DNA of 64,000 nucleotides. Source: Hellea sp. Lineage in GTDB: Bacteria > Pseudomonadota > Alphaproteobacteria > Caulobacterales > Maricaulaceae. The stretch is taken from assembly GCA_028224375.1 (NCBI GenBank), contig JAOIVW010000004.1, positions 1 through 64,000 of the forward strand, written 5' to 3'. The notes beneath the pieces were generated by a model. It made no database searches. It had not been told where the DNA came from and worked only from the letters and a program-made list of their open reading frames with translations. Shown here piece by piece: positions 8,421-17,417 of this stretch (its first letter is position 1; every line of letters starts with the position of its first letter). A program made the position numbers and the translations under genes.

Positions 8421-10547
8421 TTAAAAATCCGTTTCCCGAATGAGAACGCGCATGACAGAGCGCCAAAGCACAGAGGCAGGACTTTGCGGGCTGGCTTTAA
8501 GCGTAACAACACCGCGTTGGGCCCGCGTGAGAGACCCGCCATCTGTGACTGTGCCGCGCAGCTTAAAGACGGGTGTTTGCGCAATGAGTTGGTCTTTGTC
8601 ATTGACGTTCACCGCTAATGGCCCGCCTGCGAGAGAGGTCAAAAGCCTGTCGGAAATAACAGCTTCGCTTGTGTGCGGTAAGGCTGTGACGTGGCCTGTA
8701 ATTTTAGGGGCCAAGGCATCATCACTTATAAAGACAAAAGCTGTGCTCTCATTAAGGCGGTGGATATCTTTTTCTTTGGGAAAGGCGACCAGTTCCTGCG
8801 CAAGCGCGGAGGAAACCCGCATAAGGCGGTCTGTCTTGCGTATATATCGCCCGTCATGAAGCTGAGCGGGAAGCGCAGTGATAATCCCGTCATGCGGCGC
8901 ATAGAGGGTGAGCTTGGAGATATCCTCGTCTAGCGCCCGTAACTGTGCTGTCTCTTTCGCGAGCTCCTCTTGCCAAATCGATATCCATTGCCGGTCATTA
9001 AGATGCGTAGCTTGTTGATTGATTTGTGCCTTAAGTTGGTTGGCTCTGTAGCGGGATTGAGTTTGTCTGAAAATTAATTCCTCTGAGGATAATGTCACTA
9101 AGATGTCGCCTTTAAGGGCTGCATCGCCGTTTTGAACATGGATGTGGTCTATCCGCGCCGCCGTAATGGGAAAGATATCCGTCTGCAAAGCGGGCCGCAT
9201 CAAAGCGGGAGCCGTGACATGCGTCTGCCACGGCAGAAAGAAAGCACATAAAGCGGCACAGCCTAATAAGAGGGTCAGCCAAGCGCGGCGCTTTGATAAG
9301 AAAGCTATCCCGAGACTCCGCCAATGTTTCACCTCGCGCCAGAGCGGGGCGGCGATGAAAGACAGCACAATAAATATAAAGAACAGACTCCCAAATGGCT
9401 TGGGTAAGATGTGATAAAGAAATAGACCTATGGCGGTGAATAAGAACAGTCGGTAGGTCCAGGTCACATAGGCATAGACCAAGAGAATGCGCTCTTTATG
9501 GCGGGGTATAGTGAAAGGTTTAGGGCGGCCTAATCCCCAAAGAGTTTCTCGTAATTTCCAGCGGCCCAGATTAAAACCACTAGCTTGCATATTTTGAAAA
9601 CCGAAAATATCTGCGAGTAAATAATAACCGTCAAACCGCATGCACGGATTGAGATTGACCAAGAGGCTAAGCCCAAAACTTGTCGTGGCTGTGAAGAAAG
9701 CGGCAGAGCGAGCGGGGCCGTCTGGTAGAAAACTCCAAAGAAAAATAGCGGCGCAGGCTATCGCAAATTCAGCTATCATACCGCCCGCATCTATCAGCGC
9801 TCTTTTTCGGCGAGAGGTCAGCCGCCACGCATCTGTCGTATCCGTATAAAGAACAGGAAACATCAAAAGGAAAGCGACACCCATAATCGGGACACGCGCG
9901 CCAAAATGATGGGCGGTAAAGGCATGGCCGAGCTCGTGTAAAATTTTAACGCCTGTGAGTGTCAGCGCGTAAAAGAGAAAACCTTGCGGCGTAAAGAAAT
10001 AAATAAATGTCGCTAAGAATTGATCCCATTGCCGCGCGGTAAAAATCAAACCGATGAGTCCGATGAGCGCGATGCATATCCAGCTTTGCGGGGTGAATAA
10101 AAACCTCACAAAGGGGGCTGCCGCCGTCAAGAAACGATGCGGGTCAAATAAAGGTATGCGGAAAAACAAAGAGGAGTGCATGATCCGCTCATGGAACGGT
10201 TTTTTCGACTTTGCTTCTTGACGTGCAAAGATGTCAGCCTGTCCAGCAGGGGGCGCTTGCGTCAGATTATGTTGATATAAAAATTGCGCAATGTCTTTGA
10301 GAGTGTCTTCATTAATGGCGCTGTCAGGATTAGATTTTTTGAGGCGTGTCAGGGCGGCTTGTGGGGTTTCTTCTCGCCAGTCCTTTAGAATATTGACCGC
10401 CTGACGCGTCAGCACATGAAAGGCATTTTTGACGGGATCAAAAAGAAACCATCGCGGCGTCCCGTCATCGCCTTTGGGCGCGGGGAGCAGAGAGAGTTCT
10501 GTGCGCAAGGCAGGCAAGAGGGGCGAAGGTGAGTTCACATCAAACAC
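8421..10547 (-). CDS. membrane metalloprotease (M50, site-2 type) fused to an HlyD-like adaptor domain
   Basis: A 708-residue multidomain envelope protein. Residues 15-95 look like a PqqD-type winged-helix domain. Residues 150-440 carry about eight membrane helices with the zinc motif HELGH at 204-208 and the M50 motif NPCMRFDG at 300-307, so the catalytic residues are present. Residues 450-700 form a periplasmic arm of the HlyD/biotinyl-lipoyl type with a coiled-coil hairpin (residues 500-560). It is the last gene of a three-gene operon, starting 8 nt inside its upstream neighbour. Likely role: part of an export or processing machine in the inner membrane. The substrate is not apparent, and no TolC or ABC partner lies nearby. 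Confidence 0.82.
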   Translation of the reverse strand: MFDVNSPSPLLPALRTELSLLPAPKGDDGTPRWFLFDPVKNAFHVLTRQAVNILKDWREETPQAALTRLKKSNPDSAINEDTLKDIAQFLYQHNLTQAPPAGQADIFARQEAKSKKPFHERIMHSSLFFRIPLFDPHRFLTAAAPFVRFLFTPQSWICIALIGLIGLIFTARQWDQFLATFIYFFTPQGFLFYALTLTGVKILHELGHAFTAHHFGARVPIMGVAFLLMFPVLYTDTTDAWRLTSRRKRALIDAGGMIAEFAIACAAIFLWSFLPDGPARSAAFFTATTSFGLSLLVNLNPCMRFDGYYLLADIFGFQNMQASGFNLGRWKLRETLWGLGRPKPFTIPRHKERILLVYAYVTWTYRLFLFTAIGLFLYHILPKPFGSLFFIFIVLSFIAAPLWREVKHWRSLGIAFLSKRRAWLTLLLGCAALCAFFLPWQTHVTAPALMRPALQTDIFPITAARIDHIHVQNGDAALKGDILVTLSSEELIFRQTQSRYRANQLKAQINQQATHLNDRQWISIWQEELAKETAQLRALDEDISKLTLYAPHDGIITALPAQLHDGRYIRKTDRLMRVSSALAQELVAFPKEKDIHRLNESTAFVFISDDALAPKITGHVTALPHTSEAVISDRLLTSLAGGPLAVNVNDKDQLIAQTPVFKLRGTVTDGGSLTRAQRGVVTLKASPQSPASVLWRSVMRVLIRETDF

Positions 10548-11883
10548 CCAATGATTGACGGATCATGGTGATAGGGCGCCTGAACACCCAATACCCTAGC
10601 GGCACGGTGCGGCCATAAATTTTCGCAACGCCGCGTGTGCCGATACGCGGCAAGGCTTGGTTCTCATCGACGTTCAAATGCCCATAAGCTTCATAGGCCA
10701 TTTGTCCGTTGGGGAGGGTTTGCGGGTAATATCCTGCGGATATTAATTCAGCTTCAAAAGACTTTAAGGGGCTGTTGTCGAGAAATAGTTTTATGCGGGC
10801 CCCGTCATGCAGGCTCTCGCTCAGGGTGAGCGGAACATCAAGACGCAGCCTGACCGAAGAGGGATTCGCGATTTCAATAATAGCTTCACCTGTGCTGACA
10901 TGACGGCCTGTCCAATCGGAGCGGTCGGAATAGAGAGCAAGCCCGGATTGCGCCGCATATAAAGTTGTTTTTGACAGGCGCTCGCTTGCGTAATCTTGAC
11001 GGGCTTGGGCGAGTGCTTTTTCCGCCTGCGCGATAGCGATATCCCGTTTGGCGGTATCGTTCATCAATGCGCTTAAAGAGGCATGGCGCAATTTGGCTTC
11101 GGCCACGGATTTCTCCTGCTTGGCCAAGTTCAACTCATTGCGATAAGCCGTATCGACAAAACGCAAAAGCGGCGTGCCTTGGGTAACTGCCGTGCCAGGC
11201 GGGATGAGCATAGCGTCGATAACTCCGTCAAAAGGCGCGGTCACCATATAAGGGGTGTCCGCCACAATCTCAGCCGGGGCCAAGCTTGTCATGGGCACAG
11301 GTATGCAGGCTGCCAAAGCCATAAAGGTAACTGCCGTCCAAAGCGATGCGCGTTTGCTTAAACTTATACGCGGCCTGGCTTTACGTCCTAACGCCAGGGC
11401 CGATACGCCAAAGATTTGAGCCATGCGGTCTATCAGCGGGATTTCGGCGTCGGTAAAGGCCTGCTTTCGCGTAAAGACGAGCCCGCCCATTCGGGGGTCG
11501 GGAGCGAAGGGCGCATAAAACCCTTGGGTGAAAGGATAAGTAAAGGGGACTTCGCCTTGGCTGTCGTCAAATGTCCACGTCACAATCTCATCGGATTGAG
11601 GCGCGCCTAATCGCTGGCGGAGCTGCCGTCTCATCCACTGCGCAAAAGGTGTTGTTGTGTCCAATGTGGGTTGTGAGGACATTGCGGACAATGAGAGGCT
11701 TTTGCCGCGCCGCGAGACCCAAAAGACATGTCCTATATCTATCAATTCGCGCGGGCGATTAACGGCGATATGCCGAAGCGACATCAGATCCGGGGCGCTT
11801 AAGGCATCGCCTTCAATCGCCAATAATGTTTGCAGGGCAGATAAATGTGTTTGTTTGGGTGTGGGCGAAACGGGCGCTTTCAT
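10540..11883 (-). CDS. GAF-like / HlyD family periplasmic adaptor subunit
   Basis: A 447-residue protein of two halves. Residues 15-165 resemble a GAF-type sensory domain in the cytoplasm. A single membrane helix lies at 179-200. Residues 205-447 form an HlyD adaptor: a lipoyl half-motif (VTAPFDGVIDAMLIPPGTAV), an alpha hairpin (residues 235-295) and beta-barrel segments. It overlaps the upstream adaptor by ATGA (11880-11883) and the downstream M50 protein by 8 nt, so translation is coupled. Sensory-domain/HlyD fusions suggest transport gated by a ligand, but that is inference. Confidence 0.78.
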   Translation of the reverse strand: MKAPVSPTPKQTHLSALQTLLAIEGDALSAPDLMSLRHIAVNRPRELIDIGHVFWVSRRGKSLSLSAMSSQPTLDTTTPFAQWMRRQLRQRLGAPQSDEIVTWTFDDSQGEVPFTYPFTQGFYAPFAPDPRMGGLVFTRKQAFTDAEIPLIDRMAQIFGVSALALGRKARPRISLSKRASLWTAVTFMALAACIPVPMTSLAPAEIVADTPYMVTAPFDGVIDAMLIPPGTAVTQGTPLLRFVDTAYRNELNLAKQEKSVAEAKLRHASLSALMNDTAKRDIAIAQAEKALAQARQDYASERLSKTTLYAAQSGLALYSDRSDWTGRHVSTGEAIIEIANPSSVRLRLDVPLTLSESLHDGARIKLFLDNSPLKSFEAELISAGYYPQTLPNGQMAYEAYGHLNVDENQALPRIGTRGVAKIYGRTVPLGYWVFRRPITMIRQSLGV

Positions 11884-12647
11884 GAAGGGGCCTCAAACCT
11901 CGCCACGCCGCTCATGCCAACTCGTGCTTTGGGCGTGCTTGTGGGCTGCGCAACAATTTCAAAGGTCTGGCTGACGGGGTCAACCGTGATGCCCAGACGT
12001 ATGACTTTGGCCTCAAAGGTCTCGCCTGTTTCGTCAATTGTGAAGCTAAGCATGTGCCCGCTTTCTAGCCAGTCTGTCCACGCTGCAGGCGCAATGACTG
12101 ACAGCTCCGGTCTGCCCGCACGCTGTAATGTATAAAGCGAGTTTCCAGCTTGCGGCGTTTCAAAAGCGGAGTGATGACGCGCCGTGATATAACCTGAGAA
12201 CGGCGCGTAAACGGCGCAGTCTTTTAGCCGTACTTCCACGATATTAGCTTGGGCCTTAGCATATTCCATGTCGGATTTGGCGAGGGCTAGCTCAAGCTCA
12301 CCCGCCGCGCCCAATTTACGAAGCTCCCCGACCTTCTCGTGTTTTAGGCGCGTGACCTCATATTTTTGCGTGAGCGCCGTAAATTCAGCCTCTTCTGCGC
12401 GGCAGTCAAATGTTGCGAGCAACGCCCCATCGGCCACATATTGCCCTGATTTATAAGCCATCTTCAAAAGCCGTGCTGAAAGCGGCGCAGATATATGGGC
12501 GGTTTCACGCGCGCGTAGAACACCTCGCGCTGTTATTTCCGGGGCCGTCTTAGCTTGAGGCAAGCTGATATCTGCAGCCCCGCTCGGTAAGCTGACAAAA
12601 AAGGTCAAAATCAAAACGATAGAAAATAAGGAATATCTGACAAACAT
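11880..12647 (-). CDS. secreted RND/HlyD-type periplasmic adaptor
   Basis: A 255-residue periplasmic adaptor, first gene of the three-gene operon. A signal peptide or N-terminal anchor is visible at residues 1-25 (MFVRYSLFSIVLILTFFVSL). Two lipoyl half-motifs follow: the first around ISAPLSARLLKMAYKSGQYV, the second VYAPFSGYIT. They flank a short helical hairpin, and a beta-barrel domain follows. It is shorter than the typical 350-400-residue RND adaptor and lacks the membrane-proximal domain. I prefer the ATG at 12647; an in-frame TTG at 12683 would add 12 residues and spoil the signal peptide. Confidence 0.78.
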   Translation of the reverse strand: MFVRYSLFSIVLILTFFVSLPSGAADISLPQAKTAPEITARGVLRARETAHISAPLSARLLKMAYKSGQYVADGALLATFDCRAEEAEFTALTQKYEVTRLKHEKVGELRKLGAAGELELALAKSDMEYAKAQANIVEVRLKDCAVYAPFSGYITARHHSAFETPQAGNSLYTLQRAGRPELSVIAPAAWTDWLESGHMLSFTIDETGETFEAKVIRLGITVDPVSQTFEIVAQPTSTPKARVGMSGVARFEAPS

Positions 12648-12790
12648 AAGATAACGTCTACAAAATACACGCAAAGAGTGCAATCATTCATTTTTCATCC
12701 GATTTATTTTCTTAACATGCTGGAATTGACAGCTCTGCAGGCGACCCCTCATAGTTGTGCTTCGAAGCTGGGCGATGGAGATGTGGACTC

Positions 12791-13339
12791 ATGAAATGGC
12801 TGTTGCGGATAATTTTTGTTATCTTCCTGATTTTTGGCGCCGTCATAATCACAGGATTTTTCATGCCTGCGAGTCAACTGGTCGAGCGCTCTTTAGAAGT
12901 GGATGCCTATCCGGAGGACGTCTTTCCAATTTTGAATGATTTGGAAACTTACAGCCAATGGTCCCCGCTTCACGCGCAAATAGCAGATGCGCAGATTATC
13001 TATGGCGGCGCGGATGAAGGCATTGGCCAGACCATGGCGTGGCAAGGCAGCGATGGGGCTTATCCATTTGGGTCTCAGGAAATTATAGAAAGCCAGCCCG
13101 AAGAATTTGTTCAAGTTAAAGTCAATCTGGCAGGCCGCGAGGCGACAGCTACACATGCTATTCTACCGCTGCCAGATGGCGAGAGCGTGACGGTGTTGAC
13201 GAAGTCTGAAATTGACTTGGGAGGGTTCCCATATCTTGCGCGCGTGCGCAGTAAATTACGCCAAGGCTGGTATGATGAACAATTTGATCAATCCTTGGTG
13301 CGCCTTAAGACAATTTCGGAAAATTACGCGGGCGGCTAA
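12791..13339 (+). CDS. SRPBCC family (polyketide cyclase-like) membrane-anchored protein
   Basis: A 182-residue protein with one N-terminal membrane helix (WLLRIIFVIFLIFGAVIITG) and a START/SRPBCC-like domain (residues 35-180; SQLVERSLEVDAYPEDVFPI, then ETYSQWSPL). Such domains bind hydrophobic ligands; the ligand here is unknown. The ATG at 12791 follows GGAG and is preferred to the in-frame GTG at 12755. Its stop codon (13337-13339) directly abuts the stop codon of the convergent gene (13340-13342), with no base between. Confidence 0.75.
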   Translation: MKWLLRIIFVIFLIFGAVIITGFFMPASQLVERSLEVDAYPEDVFPILNDLETYSQWSPLHAQIADAQIIYGGADEGIGQTMAWQGSDGAYPFGSQEIIESQPEEFVQVKVNLAGREATATHAILPLPDGESVTVLTKSEIDLGGFPYLARVRSKLRQGWYDEQFDQSLVRLKTISENYAGG

Positions 13340-15355
13340 TTACTCATCTGGCGCTTTAGGAAGTTCCTCTGGGTCGCCGTAAGTTTCATCTGGCTCAGTT
13401 AAGAGGTCTCGCACACGTCTGCCGTCATTCTGGCCATAGTCAAAATCCTTACCTTGGAAGGTGCGGTCAAAATTATTAGCCGGGTCATCCAGAACACTGG
13501 TTGAGGGCCCGCCGCCATTTACAGAATTATCGCCAATACGGCCCAGCTGTGATGTGCCGCCGCCAACCACGCCGCCGCCAACGACATGCGTGGATGTGGA
13601 AGGGCCTGTATCTGTGCCGCGTCCCGCCATGCCGTCAAAGCTTTCAAAGCCAGCAGCGTTGCGGCCTCTGAATTTTGCAAGATATTCAGGACATTCCAAA
13701 TGGGTCTTATCAGCTTCGCGGCAACGAATATCGAGCACGAGACCGTCATAGCCTTCGCCGGGTGAATTAGTGTTCGAGCCGGGGGCCAAGGTCCATCCCT
13801 TTGTGCCAGGCCCGCCGCGGCGGCTTCCACTTGATGGGGGCGGTGTGCCTGTGCCGCCAGTTGGAGGCCCAGCAATTGTCGAGCGTTGGGGCAGGGATGA
13901 TACAGGCGCCCCAGCACCAGGGTCACTTTCTTCGCGGCGGCGCTGTTCATCCCTAGCTATATCTCTGGCGCGGCGCTCGGCATCACGGGCTGCGTCGCGG
14001 GCACGTTTATCGGCCTCTCTTTGGGCGTCGCGCGCGCGGCGTTCATTATCTCTGGCTTGCCGGTCTGCATCTCTTTGGCGGCGGCGGGCGGCGCGTTCTG
14101 CATCCTCCGCCGCCTCTTCAGCGTCCTTAGCGGCATCACGGTCGGCGCGGCGCTGAGCGCGTTCGGCGGCGCGGCGAGCATCTTCTTCGGCCTCTCTGGC
14201 ATCTTCTTCTTTTTCGCGGGCATCTTCTTCGGCGCGGCGTAATTCACGCGCGCGCTCTTTGGCTTCTTTAGCGGCTTGTTTGGCCGCGTCACGCTCACGC
14301 CGGGCTTGGTCTCGCGCAGCTTTGTCTTGGGCTTCGGCTTCGCGTTTGGCTTGTTTGCGAGCCTCACGTTCGGCGCGGCGTTCTTCACGTTCAAATTCTT
14401 CGCGTTGACGGCGAAACTCTTTTTCTTCTTGGTTGCGCAGTCGTTCTTCTTGCCGTGCCTGCTCCCGCGCTTCTTTCTCTATGCGTTTTCTGCGCTTAAT
14501 CTCGAGTTTCTCGAGTTGCTTATCGACCTGCTCTTCGGGAACAGCCTCATCAATTTCTTCTTCTGTGACCGCCTCTTCTTCAGAGGCCAGAATAGTTGGC
14601 GTTGGCGGTTGATATCCTGAATCTGCGATTTCGGGTCTGGCTTCTTGCGGCGGGTCAGGTTGCGGGGCGGGTTGGGGCACGACCTGCTCTTGCGGTAAAG
14701 GTGGTAAGTCCTCCAATGCGGGCAGGTCAGGCAGCGTCTCTTGGATAATGGTGGGCTCGGGCGGCGGAGGCGGCGTGGGCTCAAATATCTCCACAACAGG
14801 CTGAGGGAGCGGCGCAGGAGGCTCAGGCTGAACGGGTTCAGGCAAAGACGGTGGCTGAACGACAGGTTGTTGCGCGATTTGTTCCTGTATCGTTTGAGGC
14901 ACAGGTTCGGGGATGGGCTCGGGAATAGGCTCGGGGGCAGACTCAGCCGCTGGAGGGGCAGGCGGCGGGGGCGGGGCGTCACTCACTGTAGGAGCCGGTG
15001 TAGGTTCAGGCTCAGGCTGCGGGACAGGTTCCGGCACAGGTTCTGGCGCGGGTGTCGGTTTTGGTTTGGGTATTACGGACGGCGCTTGGATAACGGGCGC
15101 GGCAATAACTGGCTCTGGTTCAGGTTCCGGCTCTTCCAACGTTACAATTTCAACAGATATGGTCTCAGGCGGGTCGTTAATTAAATCGGGCATAACAAAG
15201 CGCGGAGACATCATAAAAAACAGCGCTAGATGAACCCCTAAGACGGTCGCAATAATGCTGGTAATACGCTGCGCGGAATCGTCATAGAAATCCGAAACCG
15301 GGTCAGGGTCATGGTAAGGCGAAAAATTCGCAAAAAATGTGACGGGCAGGTTCAC
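13340..15355 (-). CDS. TonB/TolA-like proline-rich envelope protein
   Basis: A protein of 671 residues. It has a cytoplasmic N-terminus of about 30 residues and one membrane helix (residues 31-50, ITSIIATVLGVHLALFFMM). A Pro/Glu/Val-rich stretch (residues 70-265) is typical of TonB. A highly charged Arg/Glu/Ala/Asp helix follows (residues 270-470), like TolA domain II. The C-terminus of about 200 residues is Gly/Ser-rich with two cysteines (DIRCREADKTHLECPEYL). I see no clear TonB or TolA C-terminal fold. It probably links the inner membrane to the outer envelope. The start codon is GTG. No exbB/exbD is adjacent. Confidence 0.65.
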   Translation of the reverse strand: MNLPVTFFANFSPYHDPDPVSDFYDDSAQRITSIIATVLGVHLALFFMMSPRFVMPDLINDPPETISVEIVTLEEPEPEPEPVIAAPVIQAPSVIPKPKPTPAPEPVPEPVPQPEPEPTPAPTVSDAPPPPPAPPAAESAPEPIPEPIPEPVPQTIQEQIAQQPVVQPPSLPEPVQPEPPAPLPQPVVEIFEPTPPPPPEPTIIQETLPDLPALEDLPPLPQEQVVPQPAPQPDPPQEARPEIADSGYQPPTPTILASEEEAVTEEEIDEAVPEEQVDKQLEKLEIKRRKRIEKEAREQARQEERLRNQEEKEFRRQREEFEREERRAEREARKQAKREAEAQDKAARDQARRERDAAKQAAKEAKERARELRRAEEDAREKEEDAREAEEDARRAAERAQRRADRDAAKDAEEAAEDAERAARRRQRDADRQARDNERRARDAQREADKRARDAARDAERRARDIARDEQRRREESDPGAGAPVSSLPQRSTIAGPPTGGTGTPPPSSGSRRGGPGTKGWTLAPGSNTNSPGEGYDGLVLDIRCREADKTHLECPEYLAKFRGRNAAGFESFDGMAGRGTDTGPSTSTHVVGGGVVGGGTSQLGRIGDNSVNGGGPSTSVLDDPANNFDRTFQGKDFDYGQNDGRRVRDLLTEPDETYGDPEELPKAPDE

Positions 15356-15506
15356 GCGTGGATTGCTCTATCGGCTCAAAAATCGCCAGATAGCCCGGCT
15401 CTAAACCTCCAGACTAAGGGGAAACAGGGCTATCGCCAAGACCTTGCGTGCATCTAAATTCGCCCTAGACGTGAATTATGAGATTAAATCTCGGACAGAG
15501 AGCTTG

Positions 15507-15590
15507 CTAGGTGCTCGCAATCAGAGCGGTCAATGCCGAGAGCAACAAGGTTATGCCCAAGACATGTTTTTCAAATTTATAATGTTGCAT
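15507..15590 (-). CDS. 27-residue putative small membrane protein
   Basis: A short frame with an excellent ribosome site (GGAGG six bases before ATG). The peptide MQHYKFEKHVLGITLLLSAL continues TALIAST: a charged N-terminus followed by one hydrophobic helix, a layout typical of bacterial small membrane proteins. It lies in the 310-bp gap between the TonB-like gene and the DMT transporter, on the same strand as both. I do not recognise a family. Confidence 0.5.
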   Translation of the reverse strand: MQHYKFEKHVLGITLLLSALTALIAST

Positions 15591-15663
15591 AGCGGCCTCC
15601 TGTGTTGTGGGAGGCTTGTTTAGCTTTGCGATGCGGTCTCAAAAGGGCCTAAAAAAGGTAAAG

Positions 15664-16560
15664 TTATGGCAAGGGCAGCGGGGCTGTGTCGGCGCTTTGT
15701 TTTTTGCGCGCTAAGATCAGACCGATGCCGCCCAAGGTAACTAATCCGCCTATTATGAGGTGAGGCGTCAAAGCTTCGCCAAGTATGAGCGCGCTAGCCA
15801 TCACGGCGATAACGGTCGTCATAAGCCCCGTACTGGAGACGATATAAATGGGTAATCGCTGCAGGAGCCAATAATAAGACCCATGCGCCACGATAGATAC
15901 AAGCAGAGCGGAATAGGCGAGGGCTAAGATAAAGGCGGTTCTGTTCTCAGGCGCAAAGGCGTCGAGTTGTTTGTCTTCTAAGAGGAGGCTAAGCGGCCAC
16001 AGCACACAAGATCCAATCACCGCAAACCAGGCCAGTAATTGTAGAGGTCCGACATTTTTAACAAATTTCACTAAGACAGCTCCGATGGCCTCGCTCATCG
16101 CCGCCCCAACCATCAATAAAATTCCTAAAATGAAATAAGGCCCGGCGGTTTCATCAGGCTTAGCGGCGGCAATAATTATAACGCCGATAAAGGCTAAAAG
16201 AATGCCGATGAGTTTATAAAATCCGATTTTATCTTTAAAAACAATCACCGAGAGTATAATGGAAAAGGGTACATAAAGTTCAATCGTAATGGCAGCGGCT
16301 GAAGCTGTCGTCATGCCTAGCGCGGGAAACATAAAGGCATAATTCAGCGCCCCATATCCCAGCCCGGCTCCGATGATAGGCAGCATCAAACTCTTATGCC
16401 ATTTCAGCCAGGGCAGCATAATAATCGCGACAAGGCTCATGCGCAGAGCGGCATAAAAAAGCGGATCAGCTGTCCCGCCAATCGTGACTTTCATGACAAT
16501 GAAATGCAGACCCCAAAGGAGGCACACCACAAACAAAACTATAAATTCGCGAATTGACAT
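15664..16560 (-). CDS. EamA/DMT superfamily transporter
   Basis: A 298-residue integral membrane protein with ten predicted helices arranged as two EamA repeats (residues 5-140 and 150-290), the drug/metabolite exporter layout. Typical signatures are LLWGLHFIVMKVTIG near the N-terminus and GALNYAFMFPAL. The second repeat ends in ALILGEALTPHLIIGGLVT. Substrate unknown; relatives export amino acids or other metabolites. The ATG at 16560 is the start. tRNA-Leu lies just upstream on the same strand. Confidence 0.85.
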   Translation of the reverse strand: MSIREFIVLFVVCLLWGLHFIVMKVTIGGTADPLFYAALRMSLVAIIMLPWLKWHKSLMLPIIGAGLGYGALNYAFMFPALGMTTASAAAITIELYVPFSIILSVIVFKDKIGFYKLIGILLAFIGVIIIAAAKPDETAGPYFILGILLMVGAAMSEAIGAVLVKFVKNVGPLQLLAWFAVIGSCVLWPLSLLLEDKQLDAFAPENRTAFILALAYSALLVSIVAHGSYYWLLQRLPIYIVSSTGLMTTVIAVMASALILGEALTPHLIIGGLVTLGGIGLILARKKQSADTAPLPLP

Positions 16561-16622
16561 AATCGCCCCATTAGCCCGTCCCTATGGCATTGAGGAAGAT
16601 ATCAAACAATATGAAAATTCGA

Positions 16623-16706
16623 TGGTACGGGTGGTCGGACTTGAACCGACACTCCAAAGGAACCGGATTTTGAATCCGGCGCGTCTACCAATTCCGCCAC
16701 ACCCGC
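16623..16706 (-). tRNA. tRNA-Leu (anticodon CAA)
   Basis: Acceptor stem GCGGGTG / CACCCGT, discriminator A and an encoded CCA at 16625-16623. The anticodon stem-loop is CCGGA-TTCAAAA-TCCGG, giving anticodon CAA (Leu, codon UUG). A D loop with GGTAGACGC, an extended variable arm and a T arm with GGTTCAAGTCC are present, as expected for a type II leucine tRNA. Confidence 0.95.
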
Positions 16707-16811
16707 ATCGAAGATTTTGGACGTATAAATCAGCGGATTTAAAAAGGCTACAGGCTTTTTACAGCTTTTGGCCTTAATTATGCCTTAGGGCTTTGGCCTT
16801 AAAGCGGTCTG

Positions 16812-17417
16812 ATGCAAGGTAAACTTAAATTTCTCGACGACTGGTATGAATCCACAAAAGCACTGGCCCGCCATAAACGGGCCATGCCGGCTTTGGCGGC
16901 TGTCTCATTTGCGGAGAGCTCTTTTTTTCCGATACCCGTTGATATCATGGTCATCCCAATGGTGCAGGCTGCGCCGCAGAAATGGTGGAAGATTGCCTTA
17001 TTTGCAGCCTTCTTCTCAATTTTAGGCGGTATATTTGGGTATATGATTGGTCTGCTTTTTTTCGAAACCATTGCGCAACCGATTTTGGAGACGCTCGGGA
17101 AAACAGAATATATTGCCAAGTTCAGAGAGAGCATTAATGCCAATGGCGCGTTATGGGTCTTCGGCGCGGGACTGACGCCATTTCCCTATAAAGTCATTAC
17201 AATTATGAGCGGCGCGGTTCCTGTCCATTTTGGGATATTTGTCGCGGCCAGTGTTCTGGCGCGCACCATTCGTTTTTTGGCCGTCGCGGGAATTGTCAGA
17301 TTACTCGGTGCTCAGGCTGAAGAATTTATGAAAAAGCATTTTGCCGTCTTTACGATTTTGATGTTCGTCCTTCTTGCAGCGGCTTGGTTTGGCTACAAAG
17401 CCTTGTCAGGGCATTAG
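16812..17417 (+). CDS. YqaA family membrane protein (VTT/DedA-like)
   Basis: A 201-residue protein with a polar N-terminus and about five membrane helices, matching the YqaA/VTT (SNARE-associated, DedA-like) family. Marker segments are SFAESSFFPIPVDIMVIPM and TPFPYKVITIMSGAVPV. DedA relatives help maintain membrane lipid asymmetry and proton gradient; the role here is not known. The ATG at 16812 has only a weak ribosome site. Its end overlaps the convergent murI end by 12 nt. Confidence 0.82.
   Translation: MQGKLKFLDDWYESTKALARHKRAMPALAAVSFAESSFFPIPVDIMVIPMVQAAPQKWWKIALFAAFFSILGGIFGYMIGLLFFETIAQPILETLGKTEYIAKFRESINANGALWVFGAGLTPFPYKVITIMSGAVPVHFGIFVAASVLARTIRFLAVAGIVRLLGAQAEEFMKKHFAVFTILMFVLLAAAWFGYKALSGH

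Noticed and set aside
13770-14394. Several long frames over the TonB-like gene on both strands
   Set aside because: The charged low-complexity gene opens all frames; only the 13340-15355 frame has a membrane helix and a Pro/Glu segment.
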